Assembly: GCA_009781525.1 (NCBI GenBank)
Contig: WQXZ01000005.1
Coordinates: forward strand, 1 to 24,728
Length of the DNA stretch: 24,728 bases
From: Coriobacteriia bacterium
GTDB taxonomy: Bacteria > Actinomycetota > Coriobacteriia > Coriobacteriales > UBA8131
Reading direction: 5' to 3'
Shown: in pieces, positions 1-7,536 of the stretch
Layout: every line of letters starts with the position of its first letter
How positions within the stretch are numbered: position 1 is the stretch's first letter
Notes under the pieces: model-generated
Told to the model about the DNA's origin: nothing
Database searches by the model: none
The model's input: only the letters and a program-made list of their open reading frames with translations
Program-made: the position numbers and the translations under genes

Positions 1-591
1 GATGCTGATGCGATATTCGACTGCACCAAAGTCAGGTCATATTCAGATTCGAAGTATAACTATACAGAGACCAGCCATTATGAGGTCAGAAGAACTGGCA
101 GCGTTGACTTCATGCACGTCCCAGTAGACGGATCCATTCAGCTTGCCGACGACCTGATGGAATCAATCGAGCCGTTCGACTACACCCAGCTGACACTGTT
201 TCAGACAGCCTACCTTGCTGGCTTCTCAGCCAACGTCTACGATGTCACAGCTCAAAACGCAGTGATCCGCGCACAGGATCGCATGCGCGAAACAGCCGAA
301 GAGGTGGTGAAGGCTGCGGTCACCGGCTACGACTCAACATCGCTCAAACAGCTCAACTCCATCTACTACAATCCGCGCTGCACCTATGCACTCCTACCGG
401 TCTGGCTGCTCTCATCGACCTTCGAAGGCAAGATCTACACCTTTGCCATGAATGGACAAACCGGCCGTCTTGTTGGTGATTTACCTGTGGATAAGAGCAA
501 GGTTCAGTCTCGGTTTATCAAAGTCACAAGCATTATCGCGGCGGTACTGACTGCTATTTCGATGATTGCTGGCTGGATGGGTGGCTACTGA
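1..591 (+). CDS. YdjG-like zinc-ribbon/membrane protein, 5' end cut off
   Basis: The reading frame is open from base 1, so the gene begins upstream of the window and only its last 196 codons are seen. The C-terminal part carries the family signature around PVWLLSS, then GKIYTFAMNGQTG and DLPVDK, followed by one hydrophobic helix (about the last 22 residues, ending GWMGGY). This matches the C-terminus of the proteins often misannotated as PriA-like helicases, such as Bacillus subtilis YdjG, which are membrane proteins with N-terminal zinc ribbons. The zinc ribbons would lie upstream and are not visible. The stop overlaps the next start (TGATG), so translation is probably coupled. In B. subtilis YdjG works with YdjH and YdjI to bring PspA to the membrane, and the same gene order here suggests the same role. 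Family assignment is good; function is inferred by analogy. Confidence 0.8.
   Translation, partial: DADAIFDCTKVRSYSDSKYNYTETSHYEVRRTGSVDFMHVPVDGSIQLADDLMESIEPFDYTQLTLFQTAYLAGFSANVYDVTAQNAVIRAQDRMRETAEEVVKAAVTGYDSTSLKQLNSIYYNPRCTYALLPVWLLSSTFEGKIYTFAMNGQTGRLVGDLPVDKSKVQSRFIKVTSIIAAVLTAISMIAGWMGGY
486..494 (+). other. DnaA-box-like motif, copy 1
   Basis: TGTGGATAA followed by G is the exact reverse complement of the DnaA box TTATCCACA. This copy lies inside the coding sequence and encodes part of the conserved PVDK stretch of the YdjG-like protein, so protein constraint could explain it alone. Confidence 0.4.
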
Positions 592-1595
592 TGAGGCTGA
601 CCAGAAGATTTGCCCTATTCGCAGCTGTTCTGCTGCTGGCTATTAGCCAGGTTTCTGTATATGCATTGTCCCTAGACTTCCCGCCTAGTTCTAGTAGCGA
701 AGTTCAACAGACGGGGTTTTCTCCAGTTGATAGAACACTTCCTCTGGTAGTTGATGAAGCAGGTTTGCTGACTGATCGAGAAGTAGAGAACCTGATCGAT
801 TTATTGGAGCGCCTCTCGGAAGAGAACAAGTGTGAGATCGCTGTTGTCACGGTCTACAGTTTAGGTGGTAAGTCGGCGATGGACTATGCCGATGACTTCT
901 ATGACTACAATGGCTACGGGTATGGGCCAAATGATGACGGTATTTTGCTGCTGCTGAGTATGGAGTATCGTGATTATTGGGTGACGACCTATGGTACGGC
1001 TTATGAGCAGTTGACGGAAGAGCGTTTTGAGTGGCTGTTGGCTGACGTTTTGCCACTTTTGAGCAATGGGGATTATTACCGAGCATTCGAGCGGTTTGCA
1101 TACAATTCGGCAGAGCTGATGCAGATGGACAAACCGTCGAACATATATTATCCACCTGAACCGCTACCACCACGGAAGTGGGTGACGGCTGCTGGTTTTG
1201 CGAAATGGTCGCTGATCAGCTTGGTATCCGGTATGGTGATTGCTGCGATTGCGAACTCAAGCGCAAAGTCTAAGCACAAGTCGGTTCGCTTCAGCTCTGG
1301 AGCGCAACCTTATCTGCAGCAGGCTAGAACCGCTGGTGCCCAGAGTCAGGTTCCACAGATTGCTGGTCAGCTGGCAAATCAGTTCCCGAATGCTCCGGTT
1401 GTTGCTGGAGGAATTGCTCTGGTTGGCTTGGCATCGGCTTTGTTGCTGCGCAATCAGTCTGATGTATTCATTCGCACGAGCACTTCTCGCACTGAGAAGG
1501 CCAGTAGTAGCAGCGGCAGCAGTTCAAGTGGTGGATACGGCGGGCACACCAGCTCATCGGGCCGGACACACGGAGGCGGGGGCGGAAAGTTTTAG
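591..1595 (+). CDS. YdjH-like TPM-domain membrane protein
   Basis: This 334-residue protein has an N-terminal signal or anchor helix (residues 1-25). A TPM domain follows (about 45-165), seen in LVVDEAGLLTDREVENL, the EIAVVTV strand and GYGPNDDGILLLLS. Two further hydrophobic segments lie near 200-222 and 267-288. The protein ends in a Ser/Gly-rich tail that finishes GGGGGKF, as is typical of YgcG/YdjH-like proteins. The TPM domain is presumably exposed outside the membrane. The ATG overlaps the stop of the upstream gene, and the SPFH gene follows after 67 nt, giving the ydjG-ydjH-ydjI order known from B. subtilis, where the trio belongs to the envelope-stress response with PspA. TPM domains elsewhere act in photosystem II repair and as possible phosphatases, so the biochemical activity here is unknown. 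Confidence 0.85.
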   Translation: MRLTRRFALFAAVLLLAISQVSVYALSLDFPPSSSSEVQQTGFSPVDRTLPLVVDEAGLLTDREVENLIDLLERLSEENKCEIAVVTVYSLGGKSAMDYADDFYDYNGYGYGPNDDGILLLLSMEYRDYWVTTYGTAYEQLTEERFEWLLADVLPLLSNGDYYRAFERFAYNSAELMQMDKPSNIYYPPEPLPPRKWVTAAGFAKWSLISLVSGMVIAAIANSSAKSKHKSVRFSSGAQPYLQQARTAGAQSQVPQIAGQLANQFPNAPVVAGGIALVGLASALLLRNQSDVFIRTSTSRTEKASSSSGSSSSGGYGGHTSSSGRTHGGGGGKF

Positions 1596-1662
1596 CGATT
1601 AGCAGAGTATTGATTTGTAGAGTGTTAGTTAGTAAACAGTGGTTTAACTAGAAGGAGAGAGA

Positions 1663-2985
1663 ATGGGATTAATCAAGGCAATAGCAGGTGCTGTGGGCGG
1701 AACGGCAGCCGATCAGTGGCTAGAGTTCTTTTCTATGGATTCACTGCCAACAAATGTATTAGCCGCCAAAGGACAAAAGGTAATCAATGGCCGCAGTTCC
1801 AATACCAGGGGGTCAGATAACATCATTTCGAATGGTTCTGGCATCGTCGTGGCTGACGGGCAGGCAGTCGCAATCATCAACAACGGGATGATTGTTGAAT
1901 TCGCAGCCGATCCGGGTATGTACACCTTCGATTCGTCAACAACGCCAAGCATCTTTGCTGACACTGGCGGTTTCGGCAAGAACCTGCTGGCGGTCTTTGC
2001 TGACGGCATCGAGCGTTTTCAGCGTGGTGGCGGGGTCTATCAGGATCAGCGCGTCTATTACTTCAATGTCAAAGAGATCTATGGCAATAAGTATGGTACC
2101 GCTGAGCTGATTCCGTACCGTGTGGTTGACACCGATATCGGGCTCGACATGGATGTCGACCTGCGCTGCAACGGAGAGTTTTCGTATAAGCTGACCAATC
2201 CGATTCTCTTCTACCAGAATGTTGCCGGCAATGTCTCAGAAGACTACACCCGCGAGATGATCGACAGCCAGCTGAAGGCTGAGCTGCTGACCGGATTGAA
2301 TATCGCGTTGGCTCGCATTTCGGCTCAGGGTATCCGCTACTCGGCACTGCCTGGACACGCCATGCAGATCGCTGACGAGATCAACGATATCCTGTCCAAC
2401 AAATGGCGCGACCTGCGCGGTATCGAGGTTGTTTCGTTCGCGGTCAACTCGGTGTCGATCAGTGACGAAGACGAAAAACGCATCAAGGATCTTCAGGCAA
2501 TGAAGAGCCTGCGTGACCCCAGTATGGCTGGTGCAGCGTTAGTTGCTGCCCAAGCAGATGCTATGCGTTCAGCTGCAGAGAATGAAGGTGGCGCTGCGAT
2601 AGGCTTCATGGGTTTGAACCTGGCAAGTCAGGCTGGTAGCACCGCAACAGCAGCGACTCAGATGCTCACCCAGCCTGGTGTCGGTGGCCCGCCGATGACC
2701 TATCCAACGGCATCCGATGGTGGATTCGGCGCTGTCGGCGGCGCAGCAGCAGCTGTCGCTCCGGTAGCCGGCGTTGATCCGAGCGCCGCAGCAGTCGCAC
2801 CTGCTGCACCGGTCGCTGAAGGCTGGGTCTGCCCAAACTGCGGCCAGACCGGCAATGCAGGCAACTTCTGCGCCAACTGCGGAACGCCGAAGCCAGTCGC
2901 TCCAGCTGCATGGACCTGCCCCACCTGCAACAAAGACGACAACGTGGGCAACTTCTGCGCCAACTGCGGAACACCCAAACCGTAA
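1663..2985 (+). CDS. YdjI-like SPFH-domain protein with two C-terminal zinc ribbons
   Basis: A clear ribosome binding site (AAGGAGAGAGA) precedes the ATG. The 440-residue product starts with a short Gly/Ala stretch. An SPFH/band-7 core of the bacterial YdjI type follows, roughly residues 20-300, including SNGSGIVVADGQAVAIINNG, ADPGMYTFD and the RGIEVVSFAVNSVSISDED end of the domain. Next comes an Ala/Pro/Val-rich linker of about 60 residues. Two CxxC-CxxC zinc ribbons close the protein: CPNC with FCANC, then CPTC with FCANC, both followed by GTPKP. SPFH proteins form membrane-bound oligomers, and in B. subtilis YdjI is needed to tether PspA to the membrane. The near-identical second halves of the two zinc ribbons suggest a recent internal duplication. 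It is the last gene of the operon, with a terminator directly after it. Confidence 0.9.
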   Translation: MGLIKAIAGAVGGTAADQWLEFFSMDSLPTNVLAAKGQKVINGRSSNTRGSDNIISNGSGIVVADGQAVAIINNGMIVEFAADPGMYTFDSSTTPSIFADTGGFGKNLLAVFADGIERFQRGGGVYQDQRVYYFNVKEIYGNKYGTAELIPYRVVDTDIGLDMDVDLRCNGEFSYKLTNPILFYQNVAGNVSEDYTREMIDSQLKAELLTGLNIALARISAQGIRYSALPGHAMQIADEINDILSNKWRDLRGIEVVSFAVNSVSISDEDEKRIKDLQAMKSLRDPSMAGAALVAAQADAMRSAAENEGGAAIGFMGLNLASQAGSTATAATQMLTQPGVGGPPMTYPTASDGGFGAVGGAAAAVAPVAGVDPSAAAVAPAAPVAEGWVCPNCGQTGNAGNFCANCGTPKPVAPAAWTCPTCNKDDNVGNFCANCGTPKP

Positions 2986-2999
2986 CACACAAAAACATA

Positions 3000-3008
3000 T
3001 GTGGATAA
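3000..3008 (+). other. DnaA-box-like motif, copy 2
   Basis: TGTGGATAA plus G in noncoding DNA, 14 nt after the SPFH stop and directly abutting the terminator hairpin. It shares the 12-mer TGTGGATAAGAA with the copy at 5173. Confidence 0.5.
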
Positions 3009-3039
3009 GAACCCCCAGGCCTCTATAGCTTGGGGGTTT
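3009..3039 (+). terminator. Rho-independent terminator of the ydjGHI-like operon
   Basis: AACCCCCAGGC (3010-3020) pairs with GCTTGGGGGTT (3028-3038), with one G-T pair, giving an 11-bp stem and the 7-nt loop CTCTATA. The T tract after the stem is short (TTTG). It sits 24 nt past the SPFH stop. Confidence 0.75.
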
Positions 3040-3058
3040 GAGTTGATAATCAAGGCTG

Positions 3059-3073
3059 AAGCCACAGTGGCTT
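3059..3073. promoter_or_regulatory. Inverted repeat upstream of the N-acetyltransferase gene
   Basis: AAGCCAC and GTGGCTT are perfect 7-bp arms around a single A, 27 nt before the start codon at 3101. The compact dyad is the right size for a repressor half-site pair, but no regulator gene is adjacent and the assignment as an operator is a guess. Confidence 0.3.
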
Positions 3074-3100
3074 AGCGACACTAGTAGTTAGGATGAAAAA

Positions 3101-3967
3101 ATGGTGACCTTAGCTGACATTCCCGAGTTTTTGCTACCCAGGTATGGAAAGTACTATGCTCCATTGCCCGATTTAGATGCATATCTGAAAAGAATTGGGT
3201 TGGAAGGTGAAGAGATACCTTTGACCCGAGAAGGCTTGGATAAGGTTATCTGGGCTCATCTTTCATCAGTGCCCTTTGAGAATATCGACCTGTTTGATTA
3301 CGATCTCGTCGTTGACTTCGGTATTGAGGAGTTGTTCGATAAGGTTGTCACCAGGCATCGCGGTGGCTACTGCTTTGAGCTGAATGCGATTTTCATGGCT
3401 TTGCTGACTGCCTTGGGGTTTGAGGTCTATCCGATCGGTGTTCGCATTGTCAGTGGTGGCGAGGCTTTTATTCCGGCAATAGCTCACCGTTCGTCGATAA
3501 TCGTCATCGACGATAAGCGCTATTTTGCCGATGTTGGCTTTGGTATGACCAGTGCTGCTGGTGGTTCGATCTGCGTCGACGACACTGAAGAACAGCAGGT
3601 CAGAGACACTGTGTTTCATGTCGAGGATCGCCCGAACAACCACAAGATCATCATGCGCCACAAGGAAGAAGGCCCCGCAACAGAGTTCCTGTTTATTCCG
3701 GACCCCTTCCCAGCGGTTGATTTCGTTGCTTATAACTACATGATGGCAAGAACCGGTTTTCGCAACAAGCGCATCGCGAACCTGCGTACTGAAGACGGAG
3801 CCTTATCTGTGGATGGAAATATCTTCAGGAAGACTATCAATGGCGAACGCATAGAGACTCCGATTGAAAACGCTGAAGAAGCGATGAAAATCCTGACTGA
3901 AGTCTATGGCATGGTACTGACAGAGCCTCTGCAGGAACTGGCAGAAACACCACCACCGCAGGCGTGA
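3101..3967 (+). CDS. nat: Arylamine N-acetyltransferase
   Basis: This 288-residue protein would transfer the acetyl group of acetyl-CoA to aromatic amines and hydrazines in the cytoplasm. The family signature RGGYCFELN holds the catalytic Cys91. His129 (in AHR) and Asp144 (in FADVGFG) complete the Cys-His-Asp triad. The N-terminal SSVPFENID motif is also typical. The length fits the usual range of about 250-290 residues. The start is ATG with a modest AGGA site 7 nt upstream. It stands alone between two terminated transcription units, behind a short inverted repeat. The natural substrate cannot be told from sequence; in gut anaerobes such enzymes are mostly linked to detoxification of aromatic amines. 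The C-terminal tail ends in ETPPPQA and shows nothing unusual. Confidence 0.92.
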   Translation: MVTLADIPEFLLPRYGKYYAPLPDLDAYLKRIGLEGEEIPLTREGLDKVIWAHLSSVPFENIDLFDYDLVVDFGIEELFDKVVTRHRGGYCFELNAIFMALLTALGFEVYPIGVRIVSGGEAFIPAIAHRSSIIVIDDKRYFADVGFGMTSAAGGSICVDDTEEQQVRDTVFHVEDRPNNHKIIMRHKEEGPATEFLFIPDPFPAVDFVAYNYMMARTGFRNKRIANLRTEDGALSVDGNIFRKTINGERIETPIENAEEAMKILTEVYGMVLTEPLQELAETPPPQA

Positions 3968-4056
3968 TTCTATACTGAGATACAAGCCCCGATACAAGCA
4001 CCTTGCACAATAGCATCAATATAAATTCGCACAATAAGGGAGTTTGGTTAATCAAA

Positions 4057-4085
4057 TTGACTAAGCATTTATACGGCGGTTTAAT
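4057..4085 (+). promoter_or_regulatory. Sigma-70-type promoter of the UroD-family gene
   Basis: TTGACT (4057-4062) and TTTAAT (4080-4085) each match the consensus at five of six positions and are exactly 17 bp apart. Transcription would start near 4092, giving a leader of about 35 nt. The -10 lies in a TTTAAT-GA-ATTAAA dyad. Confidence 0.6.
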
Positions 4086-4126
4086 GAATTAAAGCAGTTC
4101 ATTTTTTTATCGAAAGGATGGCCAAT

Positions 4127-5161
4127 ATGCCAACACTGAATCCGAAAGAGAACTTGTTAAGAGTTCTGCATGGGCAGATGCCAGAGTATGTACCGCAGTA
4201 TTCATACTACGGCCCGCTACCTGGTGTCGAAGGACCCCCACCGAATATGGGTATCGGCCTGGCTCCGATGCGCGGTGAAGTCAGAGAAGATGGTAGCTTC
4301 ACCGACCTTTGGGGCGTACCCTTCACCTCTGTCGAAGAAGTCGGTGGATTCTCACTGCCCACACCTGATGAGTTCATTCTCGAAGATATCACCAGGTGGC
4401 AAGATTACATCAAGGTTCCAGAAAGAATGAAGGATGTCGACTGGAAAGCCGCAGCCGAGGAGAGCATGAAAAATCTCGCCTATGGTCGCGACACGACTTC
4501 ACTCTGGTACGGCCCCAGCGGTGGCACTTTTCTGCAGCTGATGAACCTGATGGGCTTCAGCGAAGGCCTGTCTGCTCTGTATGAAGAGCCGGATGCAGTC
4601 AAGGAGCTCTTGCAGTTCTTCTTTGATTTTTACTATCCGATCGCCGAGCAGGTCTTCGACATCATCCAGCCAGATGTCATGAATTTGAGCGATGATGCCG
4701 CAACTGAGAAGAACCCCTTCATCTCACCGCTGATGTATCGCGAGTTCTTCGTGCCGATCTATCGTGAGTATGCCAAGTTCGCAATTGACAGAGGCATCCC
4801 GATTAACATGCATCTTTGCGGACGTGGCGAGGACTTCATTCCTGACCTGGTCAGAATCGGTGTTTGCAGCTGGGAGCCTGTGCAGCTTGAGAATGATATT
4901 CTCGAAGTTAAGGCCAGATTCGGTCGCCAGATGGTCATCGGCGGAGGTTGGGAAGGCCGCGGTCGCCTGACCGAGCTCGATGTTACCGATGAGGAGATTC
5001 GCCAGTCAGTACGCGACGCCTTTGATAAGTATGCTGTTGGTGGCGCATACATGTTCGCTGCCGCATACACACCCAGAAAGCGCGACGACGAGCTGACCAC
5101 CCACTGGAACACAGTTCTGCAGAAAGAAGCCTGGGACTACGGACAAAACTTCTACAAGTAG
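4127..5161 (+). CDS. Uroporphyrinogen-decarboxylase-family protein, possible corrinoid methyltransferase
   Basis: The 344-residue product has the UroD/MtaA-type TIM barrel. Visible landmarks are the N-terminal ENLLRVLHG, the YGPSGGTFLQLMNLMG stretch, SPLMYREFFVPIYREY, and an H-x-C-G motif (MHLCGRGEDF, near residue 229) followed by GVCSWEP. HxCG motifs in this superfamily bind zinc in methylcobamide:thiol methyltransferases and are absent from true heme-pathway UroD enzymes. A role in corrinoid-dependent methyl transfer or demethylation is therefore more likely than porphyrin synthesis, but no corrinoid protein or methyltransferase partner is encoded nearby. An ATG at 4118 would sit directly on the ribosome binding site (GAAAGGA), so the ATG at 4127 with about 8 nt spacing is preferred. 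It is a single-gene unit with its own promoter and terminator. Confidence 0.82.
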   Translation: MPTLNPKENLLRVLHGQMPEYVPQYSYYGPLPGVEGPPPNMGIGLAPMRGEVREDGSFTDLWGVPFTSVEEVGGFSLPTPDEFILEDITRWQDYIKVPERMKDVDWKAAAEESMKNLAYGRDTTSLWYGPSGGTFLQLMNLMGFSEGLSALYEEPDAVKELLQFFFDFYYPIAEQVFDIIQPDVMNLSDDAATEKNPFISPLMYREFFVPIYREYAKFAIDRGIPINMHLCGRGEDFIPDLVRIGVCSWEPVQLENDILEVKARFGRQMVIGGGWEGRGRLTELDVTDEEIRQSVRDAFDKYAVGGAYMFAAAYTPRKRDDELTTHWNTVLQKEAWDYGQNFYK

Positions 5162-5172
5162 TATTAATTACA

Positions 5173-5181
5173 TGTGGATAA
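5173..5181 (+). other. DnaA-box-like motif, copy 3
   Basis: TGTGGATAA plus G in noncoding DNA, 12 nt after the UroD-family stop and 1 nt before a terminator stem. The arrangement is the same as that of the copy at 3000. Confidence 0.5.
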
Positions 5182-5182
5182 G

Positions 5183-5216
5183 AAATCAGGCGGTCGAAAG
5201 GCCGCCTGATTTTATT
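5183..5216 (+). terminator. Strong bidirectional terminator
   Basis: AAATCAGGCGG (5183-5193) pairs perfectly with CCGCCTGATTT (5202-5212) around an 8-nt loop, and TTTAT follows. The A-rich left flank lets it also serve the convergent minus-strand gene that ends at 5294. Confidence 0.85.
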
Positions 5217-5293
5217 GGAGTGGTGTGCCCGGCATGGGCGATAACTTGGCGATGTCGCGGGGCGTGTTGTCGTCGCAGGCTGCGCGGCGGATT

Positions 5294-6622
5294 CTAGAGA
5301 AGCGAGTTGGGGATCTCGCTGTTCCAGACGATGCGTTTCAGTGAAAGCTGGGTGGGGTAGAGAATAATTATCGTTGGCGTGTTTTGCGCCAGGCTCCAGT
5401 AGTACAGATAGAAATCTCCTTTTGACTCAGAGACTGCTTGCACTGTTAAGCCGTCCGAGGGCAGGAGGCTTTGCGCCCTTGCATCCGAGGGCTCGCCCGG
5501 GTTGACTTCAAGCACGATACCGCCCTCGTTGCCTACAACCACGGAAGGGCCGACTACCGTACCAGCCAGGTAAACGCAGGCACCGAAGCCAGTAAGCGTT
5601 ACTGCATGGCTGCCATCTTCTGTGGCTGTAACCGTGCCTCCTGTTATAGTAATCTCACCTTGATGAGCGAATAATGCGCTGCTGCTGTCAACGGCAGCAG
5701 TAATGCTTCCACCAGTGATACTGATCTGGCCAGAGGCAGTTGCTACAGCAATCGAACCAGGTGCATTGGCTTCGAGTCTACCTCCACTGATCCTGACCTG
5801 TGCTACTTCTGAGTAGACACCGAAACTGTCGGATCCTGTCACACTGATGCGCCCACCCGATATAGTCACAGGGTTTTCGGCTGTAAGCACTCCCTTGCTG
5901 TGCAATCCGCTTACCTCTATAGAGCCTCCAGAGATGGTAGCTTTTCCATCTATCACCCGAAGCACAGTATCCTCTGCGCCCTGACAGCGTAATATGGCTT
6001 GGTCAGTAACAAGAAGCTCAGCGCTATCCAAGAGAACAGCCGTGCTCGAAGCGCCAGAAACAAGAACTTCTCCACCTGAAAGTATTGCGGATCCGCTGGC
6101 AAGGTTCAGAGCGCAGGAATTGTCTGCGCTGGCGTGAATGGTTCCACCGGTGATAGTGAATTCCAGGTCGGGGTTGCCTGCCAGAACGGATATCGCGATG
6201 CTGCCGGGGTGAGTGCTTTCGATGGCTGCTCCCTCGGCGATTTCGAATCGGCCGGAGCCTTGGAGCACGATCATACCGGCGGGGTCGTCAGCGTTTCCGG
6301 CTAGCTCAGCCGTCCAAATCAGAGTTACTCCTGCCGGTATGTTGAGCTGCATTGATCCGGTTGCACCGGAGTTGTTTCCGTAGACCAGAATAGTGCCGCT
6401 GTGTGATGCGCCGGCGATGTCAAGGGCTAGTTGGATGTCGTGTTGCATTGTGGAGAAGTACATGCCCTGCCAGAGCCTGACGGTCTGATCGGCAAAGGCG
6501 GTGACGAGCTGGAAGGTGACAGGAGCGGCGAGCACCAGGGTAAGCAGCAGGGTGAGTAGCATGTTGATCTGTCTGCGGGGGTTGCTTTGCTGTCTGTTGT
6601 CTGAACCTGAAGGTTCGTTCAC
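5294..6622 (-). CDS. Secreted beta-helix-like repeat protein with N-terminal anchor
   Basis: The start chosen is GTG at 6622, with AAGGAGG 5 nt upstream. An in-frame GTG at 6664 lacks a site and would place this ribosome binding site inside the gene. After a charged N-terminus (RRQ), a hydrophobic helix (about residues 20-45) acts as signal peptide or anchor. The rest is built of short repeats of the type ISGG-x-I/V separated by 15-25 residues (ITGGTI, LSGGEV, ISGGSI, ISGGRI, ITGGSI, ITGGTV), a pattern that predicts a right-handed parallel beta-helix. It resembles the proteins at 14673 and 23576. Unlike the latter it has no C-terminal membrane segment and ends soon after the repeats. The role is probably at the cell surface (adhesion or glycan binding), but no catalytic motif is visible. 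Confidence 0.75.
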   Translation of the reverse strand: MNEPSGSDNRQQSNPRRQINMLLTLLLTLVLAAPVTFQLVTAFADQTVRLWQGMYFSTMQHDIQLALDIAGASHSGTILVYGNNSGATGSMQLNIPAGVTLIWTAELAGNADDPAGMIVLQGSGRFEIAEGAAIESTHPGSIAISVLAGNPDLEFTITGGTIHASADNSCALNLASGSAILSGGEVLVSGASSTAVLLDSAELLVTDQAILRCQGAEDTVLRVIDGKATISGGSIEVSGLHSKGVLTAENPVTISGGRISVTGSDSFGVYSEVAQVRISGGRLEANAPGSIAVATASGQISITGGSITAAVDSSSALFAHQGEITITGGTVTATEDGSHAVTLTGFGACVYLAGTVVGPSVVVGNEGGIVLEVNPGEPSDARAQSLLPSDGLTVQAVSESKGDFYLYYWSLAQNTPTIIILYPTQLSLKRIVWNSEIPNSLL

Positions 6623-6761
6623 TGGAGCCTCCTTCTCTGTGAGGTAGCACGGGGTGTGCCTCACCTCGCTATCAAATGGTGCTCATAAAACATTAACGGA
6701 TTCTACAGTGGAATAGATACGGGGGAGTGTGACAGCTGGACATCAAAAGCATTTCACAAGA

Positions 6762-6791
6762 CAAAACAGCGTCCTTGCGGACGCTGTTTTG
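6762..6791 (-). terminator. Terminator of the hya operon
   Basis: CAAAACAGCGTCC (6762-6774) and GGACGCTGTTTTG (6779-6791) form a perfect 13-bp stem around a TTGC loop. On the minus strand the stem ends in a T tract and lies about 50 nt past the hyaC stop. The rest of 6623-6843 presumably holds the promoter of the downstream beta-helix gene, but I could not pick one with confidence. Confidence 0.85.
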
Positions 6792-6843
6792 CTGCATCAT
6801 AAGAATAACTTGAAAGGTACTCAGATTCTACCACACCATACTA

Positions 6844-7536
6844 TCAAGCGTGGTCATCAAGCGGGTCGTCTCCGACAATGTTACGGATCTTGACATCGTA
6901 GACCTTGCCACCATGCTCTTTCCAGAAGAAAATCATACGCAGTGGAGCCAGGCCGTTTGCGATTGACAGATAGATATGTAGTGCGGTGAAGATCAGGAAT
7001 CCCCACATGGTCAGATAGTGAATCAGACGAATCGTATGAATGCCGCCCACCAGGTCGGTGACCCATGCAAACAGGAACCAATTGCCAGTGGGAACCCAAA
7101 GGCAAAGACCCGTGAAAGCGATGAAGACGATCAGGCAGGGAACCAGCAGATAGGCCAGCTTCTGGGGAACGCCATACTTGCCACTGAGCGGGTGCTCCTT
7201 TTTAAAGAACAGGTAGTACTTGATCCACGGAATCAGCTGATGCCTATTGTCTTTTTGCGGTAGGAAGCTGAAGATGTCTCTGACCTGCTCGCGGGTGCCC
7301 ATTGCTGGGGCTGACTTGATGAAGGGAGACGAAAGTACACGAAACAGCATGTTTCCTACCAACACAATAGCAAAGAACATGTGGGTGCCACGGCAGATAC
7401 CCATGATTCCCGGTAAGAATGGGAAGTGGATAACAAAGCCTGTGAAGGATAATACTACGATTGAGATGAGGTTGATCCAATGAGTAATAACATACGCCAA
7501 TGGATGCGCCTCACGATAATGAGCTAGATGTGCCAT
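6844..7536 (-). CDS. hyaC: [NiFe] hydrogenase cytochrome b subunit HyaC
   Basis: This 230-residue integral membrane protein has four strongly hydrophobic segments (about 18-38, 50-68, 125-147, 170-192). It would carry two b hemes that move electrons from the hydrogenase small subunit to quinone. Histidines placed in these helices are candidate heme ligands: His19 (THW), His52 (GTHMFF), His173 (LIHYL) and His187 (TALHIYL). The length and the short polar C-terminus fit HyaC/HydC. Its ATG overlaps the stop of the large-subunit gene (TAATG), indicating translational coupling. It is the last gene of the operon: no maturation protease (hyaD) or hyp genes follow, so maturation factors must be elsewhere. 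Confidence 0.93.
   Translation of the reverse strand: MAHLAHYREAHPLAYVITHWINLISIVVLSFTGFVIHFPFLPGIMGICRGTHMFFAIVLVGNMLFRVLSSPFIKSAPAMGTREQVRDIFSFLPQKDNRHQLIPWIKYYLFFKKEHPLSGKYGVPQKLAYLLVPCLIVFIAFTGLCLWVPTGNWFLFAWVTDLVGGIHTIRLIHYLTMWGFLIFTALHIYLSIANGLAPLRMIFFWKEHGGKVYDVKIRNIVGDDPLDDHA

Noticed and set aside
847..1173. Long minus-strand open frame inside the TPM gene
   Set aside because: It is antisense to a clearly conserved gene, with no ribosome binding site and a His/Ser/Pro-rich composition typical of shadow frames.
2569..3081. Cys-rich minus-strand frame of 170 codons over the SPFH zinc ribbons
   Set aside because: Its Cys content is only the complement of the Ala and zinc-ribbon codons of the SPFH gene. 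The frame also crosses the terminator.
4127..5161. Heme-pathway uroporphyrinogen decarboxylase (hemE)
   Set aside because: The HxCG zinc-type motif, the isolated position and the divergent sequence fit the MtaA-like branch of the superfamily better than HemE.
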